Assembly (NCBI GenBank): GCA_963781785.1
Contig: CAWAHD010000005.1
Span: 620,001-684,000 of the forward strand
Direction: 5' to 3'
Source of the DNA: CAWAHD01 sp963781785
GTDB taxonomy: Bacteria > Planctomycetota > Planctomycetia > Isosphaerales > Isosphaeraceae
Length of the DNA stretch: 64,000 nt
In this document: positions 48,950 to 58,319 of the stretch, piece after piece
Layout: each line of letters opens with the position of its first letter
Position numbering within the stretch: position 1 is the stretch's first letter
Notes under the pieces: generated by a model
Told to the model about the DNA's origin: nothing
Database searches by the model: none
Seen by the model: only the letters and a program-made list of their open reading frames with translations
Program-made: the position numbers and the translations under genes

Positions 48950-49489
48950 ATGATGTCAGACAAGAACTCGGTCGTCGCGACCTTCGACTCCCACGAGCGG
49001 GCCGAAAACGCCATTCGCGAACTACAGAAGAGCGGCTTCGACATGAAGAAGCTGTCGATCATCGGCAAGGATTACCAAACGGAAGAGAATGTCATCGGCT
49101 ACTACACCACCGGCGAGCGCATGAAGTATTGGGGCAAGCTGGGGGCCTTTTGGGGCGGTTTCTGGGGAATCCTGTTCGGGTCCGCGTTCTTCTGGTTGCC
49201 CGGCATCGGGACGGTGCTCGTGGCCGGACCGCTCGTGGTCTGGATCGTCGGCGCGCTTGAGAGCGCCGCGGTGGCTGGCGGGCTCAGCGCCTTGGGGGCC
49301 GCAATGTAGAGCATCGGGATCCCGAAGAACAGCGTTTTGCAGTACGAAACCCAGGTAAAGAACGGCAATCTCCTGCTGGTTGCCCACGGGACGCCCGAGG
49401 AAGTGGAACGCGCCAAGGATCTTCTCGATCAGACGGAGGCGACTTCAACAGCCGTCCACGGCGAAGCACTGGCCACTGCGTCCGCGTAA
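48950..49489 (+). CDS. Glycine-zipper membrane stress protein (GSP17M-like domain) with in-frame TAG
   Basis: The N-terminal domain (NSVVATFDSHERAENAIRELQKSGFDMKKLSIIGKDY) resembles the general stress protein 17M-like domain. It is followed by a Gly/Ala-rich hydrophobic hairpin (YWGKLGAFWGGFWGILFGSAFFWLPGIGTVLVAGPLVVW) and a C-terminal part (SIGIPKNSVLQYETQVKNGNLLLVAHGTPEEVERAKDLL). A TAG codon at about 49306-49308 interrupts the frame before SIGIPKNS, where the family usually has a residue such as Tyr. The codons after it continue in the same frame to TAA at 49489. This is a point nonsense or sequence error, not a frameshift. The start is at 48950 (AGGAA box). A paralogue is at 54551. Confidence 0.75.
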
Positions 49490-49499
49490 GCCACCGAAC

Positions 49500-50489
49500 A
49501 TGATCAGAGTGCCAATGTATCCGTTGCGATTCGAACCGATCTACCAGTACCGGCTCTGGGGCGGGCGGCACCTGGCCGATTTGCTCACGGCACCGCTGCC
49601 CGGCGGCGGACCCATCGGCGAAGCCTGGCTACTCTCCGACCGCGATGACCATGCCAGCAAGGTCGCCGATGGGCCGCTCAGAGGATCGACCATCCGGCAA
49701 CTAATGGAGCAGTCGCCGGACCAGTTGCTGGGGAAACTGGCGGGGCGTTTCCGACGGTTCCCCGTGCTCCTCAAGTTCCTCGACGCACACGAAAAGCTCT
49801 CGGTCCAGGTGCATCCCCAGGATGGGCAGAAGAAGTATATCCCAGCCGGCGAGAGCGGAAAGACCGAAGCGTGGGTCGTGCTGGAGGCCGGGACGGCCAG
49901 CCGAATCTACGCGGGCCTGAAGCCAGGCACCACTCAAGATCGACTCGAGCGGGCCCTTGCGAGCCGGACCGTGGCGGACCTGCTGGCAAGCTTCACGCCC
50001 AAGGTCGGCGACGCCGTCTTCCTCCGAGCCGGCACCGTTCACTCCCTCAGCGGTCTTGTGGTGTTCGAGGTGCAGGAAAACAGCGACGTCACGTTCCGCC
50101 TGTACGACTGGGACCGCGTCGACCCCAAGACAGGCAAGAATCGACCTCTGCAAGTCGAGCAGGCCATGGCCTGCATCGATTTCGCGCAAGTTGCGATCGC
50201 GCCGGTCGCGCCGGTTGTGGATGAGGAGTCGCCGCCAGGGCGAGAACGACTCTTTCATTGTGAGCATTTCTCGGTGTGGCGGCACGGGGGACAATTGCCG
50301 TTCACAGTCGGCGCGCCGGGCACGCCGCGGGTCTTGGTTTCTATCGCCGGCGACGGAGAGCTGGAGCACAGCGGCACCCATTACCCCATCTTCCGCGGCG
50401 ACGTCGTGCTCTTGCCGGCGGAGGTCGGTGCCTGCGTCTACCGGCCGCGCAGTGCCGTCAACGTGCTGGAAGTCGCGCTGCCGGAATAG
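49500..50489 (+). CDS. manA: Mannose-6-phosphate isomerase, class I
   Basis: A 329-residue zinc enzyme interconverting mannose-6-P and fructose-6-P. Zinc ligands and motifs are seen: RFPVLLKFLDAHEKLSVQVHP, SGKTEAWVVLEA, VFLRAGTVHSL and VFEVQENSDVTFRLYDWDRVD. It starts 10 bases after the stress-protein stop and is followed by the HAD gene after 21 bases, suggesting an operon with HAD, GH130 and transketolase. Mannose turnover fits the GH130 neighbour. Confidence 0.94.
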   Translation: MIRVPMYPLRFEPIYQYRLWGGRHLADLLTAPLPGGGPIGEAWLLSDRDDHASKVADGPLRGSTIRQLMEQSPDQLLGKLAGRFRRFPVLLKFLDAHEKLSVQVHPQDGQKKYIPAGESGKTEAWVVLEAGTASRIYAGLKPGTTQDRLERALASRTVADLLASFTPKVGDAVFLRAGTVHSLSGLVVFEVQENSDVTFRLYDWDRVDPKTGKNRPLQVEQAMACIDFAQVAIAPVAPVVDEESPPGRERLFHCEHFSVWRHGGQLPFTVGAPGTPRVLVSIAGDGELEHSGTHYPIFRGDVVLLPAEVGACVYRPRSAVNVLEVALPE

Positions 50490-50510
50490 TTCCGGCGGAG
50501 GGAGGACAAA

Positions 50511-51254
50511 ATGAAAAAGCTCGTCGTTTTCGACCTCGACGGTACACTCGCCCAGAGCAAGTCATCGCTTGATGCTGAGATGGCAGCATTGTTTGATAAA
50601 TTGCTTGGCGTCATCAAGGTCGCTGTGATATCCGGCGGCAACTGGCCGCAATTTCAAAAACAAGTGCTTTCTCACCTTGCCAGTGACGAACGATTGAAAA
50701 ACCTCTCGCTTCTTCCAACCTGTGGAACACAGTTTTACAAATATGAATCAGAGTGGACAAAGATCTACGCGGAAGATTTCACCAGTGAACAGAAAAATAA
50801 GATCATCAGTTCACTGAAGAAGGCGATCGAGCAATCAGGCCAGCAGGCCAAAAAGGTCTGGGGAGAGGTGATTGAAGACCGGGGAAGTCAAATCACGTTT
50901 TCCGCGTTAGGTCAAGAAGCGCCGCTCGAAGAAAAGGTGAAATGGGACCCCGAGTTTACCAAGCGGAAGAAGATGAAAGCCTTTCTTGACACCTTGATCC
51001 CGGAATTCTCCGTCCGCTTGGGCGGGTCGACGTCCATTGATGTCACGAAGCCCGGAATCGACAAAGCGTACGGGATCAGAAAGTTACGGGACATTCTTGG
51101 CATTGCGATTGAAGAGATGATCTTTGTGGGGGACGCCTTGTTCCCTGGCGGCAACGACTATCCGGCCGAGCAAGCCGGCGCCCTATCGATCCGGGTCAAG
51201 GATCCGCATGAGACCAAACGTGTCATCGAAACAATCATCGCTTGTTCAGGTTGA
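50511..51254 (+). CDS. HAD-IIB phosphatase / phosphomannomutase-like protein
   Basis: A 247-residue HAD protein: motif I FDLDGTLAQSK, motif II VISGGNW, Lys in KRKKMKAFLD, and motif IV VGDALFPGGNDYPA (the GDxxxPGGND form of eukaryotic-type phosphomannomutase/HAD-IIB enzymes). It could be a phosphomannomutase or sugar-phosphate phosphatase. Its base use is clearly more AT-rich than the neighbours (many AAA, TTT and GAA codons), so recent acquisition is likely. A GGAGG site precedes the ATG. Confidence 0.85.
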   Translation: MKKLVVFDLDGTLAQSKSSLDAEMAALFDKLLGVIKVAVISGGNWPQFQKQVLSHLASDERLKNLSLLPTCGTQFYKYESEWTKIYAEDFTSEQKNKIISSLKKAIEQSGQQAKKVWGEVIEDRGSQITFSALGQEAPLEEKVKWDPEFTKRKKMKAFLDTLIPEFSVRLGGSTSIDVTKPGIDKAYGIRKLRDILGIAIEEMIFVGDALFPGGNDYPAEQAGALSIRVKDPHETKRVIETIIACSG

Positions 51255-51286
51255 ATCTGGCACGCATGACAGTTCGAGGAGAGGCC

Positions 51287-52474
51287 ATGGCAGGTTTTCA
51301 AATGAAGCGTCTGGGGATGCTGATGGAGCCCGAGCCGGGCAATCCGCAGGAAGTCGAAGGGGTCCTGAACCCGGCCGGGGTTCGCGGCCCTGATGGTCAG
51401 TTTTACCTGTTCCCGCGTCTGGTGGCGAAGGGAAATTACTCGCGGATCGGCATCGCACGAGTGAAGTTCAATGAAGCCGGAGACCCGGCGGGCGTCGAGC
51501 GGCTCGGTATTGCACTGGAGCCGGAAGCGGATTACGAGCTGCGGCCCGGCGGCGGCGGCTGTGAAGATCCACGGATCACCTATGGCGAAGACCTCAAGCG
51601 GTTCGTGATGACTTACACGGCGCTTTCACCAAGAGGCCCACGGATTGCTCTTGCCCTATCGGAGGACCTGTTCCACTGGCAGCGCTTGGGGCTGGCGACC
51701 TTCCGCCCGTATGACGGCATCGAGTTCGACGGTGTGGACAACAAGGATGCCAGCGTCTTCCCTGTCGCCATTCCGGATCCCGATGGGAAACCGGCGATGG
51801 CCATCCTTCACAGGCCTCTCTTTCCCGGGACTCGTCCCGAGGACACGGTCAGCCAACCGGCGTCCCGCGTTGTGGATCTCCAGCGAGAGAGCATCTGGAT
51901 TTCCTACTGTCCACTGGGCGACGCTCGCGATGGGCCCTATCACCTCCGCCACTTTGCCTTGCATAACCGGCTAGCCAGTCCGGTGGCGCCCTGGGAGCGG
52001 CTCAAGATCGGCGGCGGCACGCCTCCCATTCTGACCCGGCACGGTTGGCTGGTCGTTTACCACGGCGTCTCGGATAGGGCGAAGTCGAGCACCGAGGGAC
52101 CCCATTTTTGCTACTCCGCCGGGGTGTTGATCCTCTCCAACGAGCATCCTCGAGCGATTCGTTATCGATCGCCGGAGCCGGTGCTGACGCCGGAATTACC
52201 CCAAGAACAGATCGGGACCGTCGCCAACGTGGTGTTTCCGACCGCCATCGACCGGCGCGACGATCTCGGCTTGCCCGATCGATTCGACGTCTATTACGGG
52301 ATGGCCGACAACCGGATCGGGGTGGCACGTCTGGACGTGCCGGAATTTCTGCCACCAGGGGCACTCGCCGACCTGCCACGAGCCAAGGGCTCACTTCCGG
52401 TCGACGGTCAATCTCAAAGAAAGAGTCGTCGGAACACGCCGATCACGATCCAAGGAGGTTCAGCGCCAACATGA
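51287..52474 (+). CDS. GH130-family mannoside phosphorylase/glycosidase
   Basis: A 395-residue five-bladed beta-propeller enzyme of the GH130 type: GVLNPAGVRGPDGQFYLFPRLVAKGNYSRIG, CEDPRITYGEDLKRFVMTYTAL (catalytic Asp region), NKDASVFPV, WISYCPLGD and GGGTPPILTRHGWLVVYHGV. Such enzymes cleave beta-mannosides, usually by phosphorolysis, giving mannose-1-P. That suits the manA and phosphomannomutase-like neighbours. The ATG at 51287 has GAGGAG upstream. Its TGA overlaps the transketolase ATG (ATGA). Confidence 0.9.
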   Translation: MAGFQMKRLGMLMEPEPGNPQEVEGVLNPAGVRGPDGQFYLFPRLVAKGNYSRIGIARVKFNEAGDPAGVERLGIALEPEADYELRPGGGGCEDPRITYGEDLKRFVMTYTALSPRGPRIALALSEDLFHWQRLGLATFRPYDGIEFDGVDNKDASVFPVAIPDPDGKPAMAILHRPLFPGTRPEDTVSQPASRVVDLQRESIWISYCPLGDARDGPYHLRHFALHNRLASPVAPWERLKIGGGTPPILTRHGWLVVYHGVSDRAKSSTEGPHFCYSAGVLILSNEHPRAIRYRSPEPVLTPELPQEQIGTVANVVFPTAIDRRDDLGLPDRFDVYYGMADNRIGVARLDVPEFLPPGALADLPRAKGSLPVDGQSQRKSRRNTPITIQGGSAPT

Positions 52475-54516
52475 CTTACTCAGCCACCATCGCTCCACCC
52501 GACCTGGACAAGCTCTGTGTCAACACATTGCGCTTTCTGGCGGTGGATGCCGTGCAGAAGGCCAAGTCGGGGCACCCCGGTCTGCCTCTGGGATCGGCGG
52601 CCATGGCGTACGCACTCTGGGATCGCTTTCTCAAGTTCAACCCGTGTGATCCCATCTGGCCGGATCGCGACCGCTTTGTTCTCTCGGCCGGCCATGGATG
52701 TGCGCTCTTGTACGCTCTGCTCCACGTCACGGGCTTCGACTTGCCGCTGGAGGAACTCGAGAGGTTCCGCCAGTGGGGAAGCCGTACTCCAGGCCATCCG
52801 GAATACGGCAAGACCGAAGGCGTCGAGGCGACCACCGGCCCGTTGGGGCAAGGCCTGGCCAACGCCGTCGGCATGGCTATCGCCGAGGTCGCCCTCGCAG
52901 CGCGATTCAATCGACCGGGTCACACGATCGTGGACCACTACACCTACGTATTGGCCAGCGACGGCGATCTGGAGGAAGGCATCTCTTCCGAGGCCGGATC
53001 AGAGGCCGGTCACTTGCGGCTGGGCAAGCTCATCGTCCTCTATGCCGACAACCACATCACGATCGAAGGCAGCACGAGGCTGGCCTTTACCGAAGACCGC
53101 ATGGCCCGTTTCGCCGCCTTCGGCTGGCATGTCCAGCGGATCGAAGATAGCAACGACGTCGACGCAATCGCCGTCGCGATCGAAACTGCCCGCGCAGAGT
53201 CGGGCCGGCCATCCTTGATTGCAGTTCGGACCCACATCGGCTTCGGCAGTCCTCACAAGCAGGACACCGCGTCGGCCCACGGCGAGCCGCTCGGTCTGGA
53301 GGAGGTCCGTCTGACCAAAGAGGAGCTGGGTTGGCCGGTGGAACCTCCGTTCCATATTCCCGAGGAGGCCCTGGAGCACTTCCGGGAAGCGGTCGAGCGG
53401 GGAAGTACCGCGCAGGCGGAATGGAAGTTGCGTCTCGAGGAGTTTGGGGAGCAATACCCTGAGCTGGCCGCAGAGTTCGAGCGGGTCACGCTGCGGCAAC
53501 TTTCCAAGGGTTGGGACGCCGACCTCCCGACATTTACCAAGGCCGACGGCCCGATGGCAACCCGGATCGCTTCGGGAAAGACGATTGCCCTTCTGGGCAC
53601 GCGTCTGCCCGAAATGATGGGAGGCTCGGCCGATCTTGCTCCCAGCACCCACACGAATATGAAAGGGGCCGGTGACTTTGAACCGCAGAACCGGGCGGGA
53701 CGCAACATGCACTTCGGCATCCGGGAGCATGCCATGGGTGCCATCCTCAACGGCATGGCGTTGCACCGCGGCCTCATCCCCTACGGAGGGACCTTCCTGA
53801 TCTTCAGCGACTATATGCGTCCTCCCATGCGCCTGGCGGCCATGAATGGCCTGCCGGTGATCTATGTCTTCACCCACGACAGTATCGCCATGGGAGAAGA
53901 CGGCCCGACCCATCAGCCTGTCGAACAATTGCTGGGATTGAGATCCATCCCCGGCATGGTGGTCATCCGGCCCGCGGATGCCAACGAGACGGTTGCCGCC
54001 TGGCGTATCGCCATCGCACACAGAGAAGGTCCAGTCGCCCTGGTATTGACGCGCCAGGGCCTCCCCGTGCTCGACCTGGCCCGTTACCCGGGCATACCCG
54101 CGGGAGTGCCACTTGGCGGCTATGTCCTCGCGGACTCTGCACCGGGTTTGCAACCCGACATCATCCTGATCGCGACGGGATCCGAAGTGCATCTGGCACT
54201 GGAGGCGCGTGATCGGCTGGCCACCGATCAAGTCCAGGCCAGGGTGGTGAGTGTGCCGAGTACAAACCTCTTCTCGATGCAGTCGGAAAGCTACCGGACC
54301 GCGGTCTTGCCCGCGGGAGTGCCCCTCCTGGCCATCGAGGCCGGTGCGTCCGTCGGCTGGAAATCCTATGTCGGTCCGCAGATCGCGGTGATCGGGGTGG
54401 ACACGTACGGGGCATCGGCCCCCGGGCCGGTCGTGATGCAGCACTACGGCTTCACCGTGGAGAATGTCTGCAAGCACGCGCATGACGTGCTCCGCCAAAT
54501 CAAGGAGAAGCCGTGA
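52471..54516 (+). CDS. tkt: Transketolase
   Basis: A 681-residue thiamine-diphosphate enzyme of the pentose phosphate pathway. Motifs: AKSGHPGLPLGSAAMAY, TTGPLGQGLANAVGMAIAE, the ThDP-binding SDGDLEEGISSEAGSEAGHL...LYADN, and in the pyrimidine domain HFGIREHAMGAILNGMALH and HDSIAMGEDGPTHQPVEQL. It is complete. It overlaps the GH130 gene by four bases (ATGA), so the two are translationally coupled. An AAGGAGG ribosome site lies inside the GH130 3' end. Confidence 0.96.
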   Translation: MTYSATIAPPDLDKLCVNTLRFLAVDAVQKAKSGHPGLPLGSAAMAYALWDRFLKFNPCDPIWPDRDRFVLSAGHGCALLYALLHVTGFDLPLEELERFRQWGSRTPGHPEYGKTEGVEATTGPLGQGLANAVGMAIAEVALAARFNRPGHTIVDHYTYVLASDGDLEEGISSEAGSEAGHLRLGKLIVLYADNHITIEGSTRLAFTEDRMARFAAFGWHVQRIEDSNDVDAIAVAIETARAESGRPSLIAVRTHIGFGSPHKQDTASAHGEPLGLEEVRLTKEELGWPVEPPFHIPEEALEHFREAVERGSTAQAEWKLRLEEFGEQYPELAAEFERVTLRQLSKGWDADLPTFTKADGPMATRIASGKTIALLGTRLPEMMGGSADLAPSTHTNMKGAGDFEPQNRAGRNMHFGIREHAMGAILNGMALHRGLIPYGGTFLIFSDYMRPPMRLAAMNGLPVIYVFTHDSIAMGEDGPTHQPVEQLLGLRSIPGMVVIRPADANETVAAWRIAIAHREGPVALVLTRQGLPVLDLARYPGIPAGVPLGGYVLADSAPGLQPDIILIATGSEVHLALEARDRLATDQVQARVVSVPSTNLFSMQSESYRTAVLPAGVPLLAIEAGASVGWKSYVGPQIAVIGVDTYGASAPGPVVMQHYGFTVENVCKHAHDVLRQIKEKP

Positions 54517-54550
54517 TGCGCGTGGGAATCGCCGATTTCTCCCTGGGACT

Positions 54551-55090
54551 TCATCGCGCCGGCGGCTCGTAGACATTGATGTGGTCCGGCCCTTGGGCGG
54601 CTAGCAGGCTGTGGGCGCGGGCCACGACCTCCGGAGTGGACCGGATGACGACGACAAACTTGCCCCCCTTGACGTGATTCTCGTATTCGATCGCCCGGTC
54701 CTTCGGAACACCCCAGCCGACGAGTGCGCCCGCCAAGCTGCCCAGAGCGGTTCCCGCCAGCGCCCCTTCGAGGCCCGCCAACAGCGCCGCCGCGATGGGA
54801 CCGGCGACCACAACGAGGCCGATTCCGGGCAACGCCAGGAATCCCGCTCCCAAGCACAGGCCGAACAGCCCCCCGAACAACGACCCGCTCTCCGCGCCGG
54901 CCTTGACATAGTCGGCGCGGCTGACGAAGCCGCACGGCTCCTCGGTCACCTCGGAGCCGCGGCCCACGATCGAGAGCTCGTCGAGCGCGAACCCGGCCAC
55001 GTGGAGCTGCCGCACCGCGCGCTCGGCCGCAATGTGGTCGGGATAAACCGCCACGACGCTGGAAACAATCGCAGTTTCTGCCTGGCTCAT
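54551..55090 (-). CDS. Glycine-zipper membrane stress protein (GSP17M-like), paralogue
   Basis: A 179-residue protein with the same layout as the gene at 48950: N-terminal domain (AVYPDHIAAERAVRQLHVAGFALDELSIVGRGSEVTEEPCGF), a Gly/Ala-rich double membrane segment (SLFGGLFGLCLGAGFLALPGIGLVVVAGPIAAALLAGLEGAL), then GWGVPKDRAIEYENHVKGGKFVVVIRSTPEVV. Here the frame is uninterrupted, which gives a template for judging the TAG in the paralogue. It is convergent with transketolase. Confidence 0.82.
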   Translation of the reverse strand: MSQAETAIVSSVVAVYPDHIAAERAVRQLHVAGFALDELSIVGRGSEVTEEPCGFVSRADYVKAGAESGSLFGGLFGLCLGAGFLALPGIGLVVVAGPIAAALLAGLEGALAGTALGSLAGALVGWGVPKDRAIEYENHVKGGKFVVVIRSTPEVVARAHSLLAAQGPDHINVYEPPAR

Positions 55091-55250
55091 GATCTTTGCC
55101 TCCGATGGCGATTAATGTCCGGTTGGGCGCCTGTGAAGGTCAGCAAGAGTCACCTCAAAATCTCCACACAATTGTATGCCAAGCGAATTCACCTCACTTG
55201 ACAGTGGATCGCGGTGAACCTGCCCGGCAATGTCAAGCCAAGATGATCAG

Positions 55251-56755
55251 CTAATTCTGCGATAACTCCTTGTCGTTGGTCTCGGCGATCGCTTTCGCTT
55301 CCGCCACGGGACCGCCTTCAGTGAGGATCGACAGGTTGCCCAGGATCATCTGCTCCGTGCCGTCGATCGGCGTCCAGGGCTCATCGCCGGTGGACGCCGC
55401 GTCGGAGCCTGGAGCGCGGCGATTGGTGACCTCGATCCACTCGCCGTCGCTGACCCCCGTCTCCACCTCGATCCGTTTCGCGTGGCCGTTCTCGTACATC
55501 CAGCAGAACGACCTCTCGCCGACCTGCAAGATGGTCTTGTCGCCGAGGTGCATCAGCGCCGACACCGGCAGGGCCCGCACGCCGTGCCGCTCGATGGTCA
55601 CCTTGGCGTAGGCGTACATCCCCGGCAAGGAGCTGGCTGCCGGGGTTGGGCAGGTCGATCTCGGCGCGGAGCGTGCGGCTCTGGATGTCGAGCGCCCAGG
55701 ACGTGCGCGTGACGGTGCCGGGGATCGGCTGGTCGCGGAACGCCCTGACGAGCACGGTGGCCTTGGAGCCAATGTGGACGTAATTGGCGTAATGCTCGGG
55801 GATGTCGACGAAGATGCGGACGATGTCGATGCGGTCGACCACGTAGATCGGCGCAGCGGTGCCGCCAGGCGAGAGGTAGGGTCCGCGGCGGTAGGCCGAG
55901 GGGTCGCCCGTGGTGGGCAGGACGAAATCGAAGGTATTGGCGTTGCGGGCCACGATGACGCCGTCATACGGCGCGGGCAGTACGAGGTAGTCCACCCAGG
56001 CCTGGAGCCGCTTCTCCTCGCTCTCGGCGACCTTCAGGTCGGCTTCGGCGACCCTGACGTCGACCTTGGCCTTGGATAGCGCGGCCCGCTGGGAAAGCAG
56101 CTCGGCGTCGGCCTTCAGGACGGTCGCCGCCGCCGTGTCCCGGAACGCGACGCACGCCTTCCACCGATTGGTGGTCTGGAGGACATCCTGGGGATTGACC
56201 ACGCCCCTCTTGAGCTCGTTGTCGAGCCGCTTGGTCTCCGACTCCCAGCGCATCGGCCTCGGCCCGGTAGCCGGCGAGTTCCGCCCGGGCCTCCTCGAGC
56301 CGCGCCACGGCCGCCTCGACGTCGGCCTTGGCCACTTCCACGACCGCCTTGGCCAGCGCGATCCGCTCCTGGTCGAGCACGACCGTCGCCTTCTTCGTAC
56401 CGTGGTCCTCAACCAGCTCGGGCACGAAGAGGTTGGCGAGCGCATCGCCTTTCTTCACCTTGTCGCCGATGTCCACGATCCAATTCAGGATGTAAGCGTT
56501 CATTTTCGGATAGACACTCGAGCGCTCGTAGCTCTGGGTGAAGCTGGGCTGCCCGACGACCCGGACGATGTCCCGGACTTGCGGCTGGACCAGCCGCACG
56601 GTCGGAGGTTTTCCGACGCTCGTATAGTGGTTCTCCTCGTGGTGGCACCCCGGCGCCGCCAGGGCGGCCAGGAGACCGAACAGGAGCCGGAACACCGGCC
56701 GGCGGCAATGGCACGGACGATCCGAAAGGGCGGACAAGATGACTTGGCCCATCAC
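55251..56755 (-). CDS. RND efflux membrane-fusion lipoprotein 1, two frameshifts
   Basis: A periplasmic adaptor (HlyD/MFP). Lipobox LAALAAPGC, barrel-sandwich start VVGQPSFTQSYERSSVYPKMNAYILNWIVDIGDKVKKGDALANL, alpha-hairpin (AKAVVEVAKADVEAAVARLEEARAEL, continuing in another frame as WESETKRLDNELKRG...ALSKAKVDVRVAEADLKVAE), APYDGVIVARNANTFDFVLP, and a beta-barrel ending (GMYAYAKVTIERHGVRALPVSAL) in a third frame. Breaks are near 56250 and 55630. It starts 9 bases after the second adaptor in the same operon. The two adaptors are closely related duplicates. Confidence 0.83.
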
Positions 56756-56764
56756 TGACCCCCA

Positions 56765-58319
56765 TCAAGGTAGGCGCCTTGCCGGGCGCGAAGTGTCCGA
56801 AAGCCGGGGATCGCCCGGCGACAGGCGTGTGTTTGGCTCCTGATCGGGGGCGGGCGTCTCGCTCGCGAGTTTCGTCGCCGCCGTCGCCGCGGCGACCTCC
56901 ACGGGGGCGCCATCGGTGAGGGCTGACAAATCGCCGAGGATCACCTGTTCCGTGCCGTCGATCGGCGTCCAGGGTACCGAGTCGCTGGGCGCCTCCGGGG
57001 GGACCGGGGGCCGGCGATTGGTGACCTCGATCCACTCGTCGTCGCTGACGCCCGTCTCGACTTCGGTCCGCACCGCCTTGCCGCTCTCGTAGAGCCAGCA
57101 GAAGGTCTGGTCGCCGCTATGGACGAGTGCCTTGAGCGGCAGCGCCTGGACGTCCGGACGCTCGATGATCACCTTGACGTAGGCGTACATCCCGGGCAAG
57201 AGCTGGCTCTCAGGGTTGCTCAGGTCGACCTCGGCGCGGAGCGTGCGGCTCTTCATGTTCAGCGCCCAGGACATGCGCGTGACGGTGGCCGGCAGCTCCG
57301 TGTCGCGGAACGCCCGGGCAAGCACGCTCGCCTTTGTCCCGATGTTTACGAAGTTGGCGTCCCGTTCCGGGATGTCGAGAAAGATCCGGACGATGTCGAG
57401 ACGGTCGACCACGTAGATCGGCGCGGCGGTGCCGCTGGGCGAGATGTCGGGGGAGAGGTAGTAGGCCGTGGGGTCGCCGGTGGTGGGTTGGACAAAGTCG
57501 AAGGTGTTGGCGTTGCGGGCCGAGATCACGCCGGGGAAGGGGGCGGTGAGCGTGAGATAGTCCACCCAGGCCTGCGCATATTTCTCCTCGCTCTCGGCCA
57601 CCTTCAGGGTCGGCTTCGGCGACCCTGACGTCCACCTGGGCCTTTTCGAGCCTGGCCCGCGCGCCGACGCAGTTCCGCCTTCGCCCTCTTGATGGTCGCC
57701 TTCGCCTTGTCCAGCGCCGCGATGCTCGACTTGAGCTGATTGGTCGACTCGAAGAGGACCAGGGGATTGACCACGACCCGGGCGACCTGGCGCTCGAGCC
57801 GCTTGACCTCCGTGTCCCAGCGGTCGACCTCGGCCTGGTACTTGTCGAGGATCGCCTCGGCCTCTCCGAGGCGGGCCTCGGCCGCCTCGACGTTGGCCTT
57901 GGCCACCTCGACAGACTCTTTGGCCAGCGCGATCCGCCCCCGGTCGAGCACGACGGCCGCCTTCTTCGTCCCGAGCTGCCTCGACCAGCTCGGGCGCGAA
58001 GAGGGTGGCGAGCACGTCGCTTTTCTTCACCTTGTCGCCGATGTCGACGATCCACTTCTGGATGTAGGCGGTCGGCTTGGGATAGATCGACGTGCGCTCG
58101 TAGCTCTCGATGAAGCTGGGCTGCCCCACGACCCGCACGATGTTCCGGGCCTGCGGCTGGATCAGCCGCACGCGTCGGGGGCTTCGTGCTGCTTGTGAAT
58201 TCGATCTCGGGCTCGTGGCGGCAGCCGGGCGCCGCGAGGGCGGCCATGAGCCAGAGCACCAGCCGGCGGCAGCCGGCGGCGCGATCCGAAATCGTGGGCG
58301 AGATAATCCGGCGCATCAA
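56765..58319 (-). CDS. RND efflux membrane-fusion lipoprotein 2, at least three frameshifts
   Basis: A second periplasmic adaptor: lipobox MAALAAPGC, VVGQPSFIESYERTSIYPKPTAYIQKWIVDIGDKVKKSDVLATLF, hairpin (ALAKESVEVAKANVEAAEARLGEAEAIL, a different frame), APFPGVISARNANTFDFVQP and GMYAYVKVIIERPDVQALPLKALVHSGDQTFCWLY. Frame breaks lie near 58165, 57975 and 57615. Its ATG overlaps the RND permease stop (ATGA). The conserved sequence on both sides of each break argues against simple decay. Confidence 0.82.
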
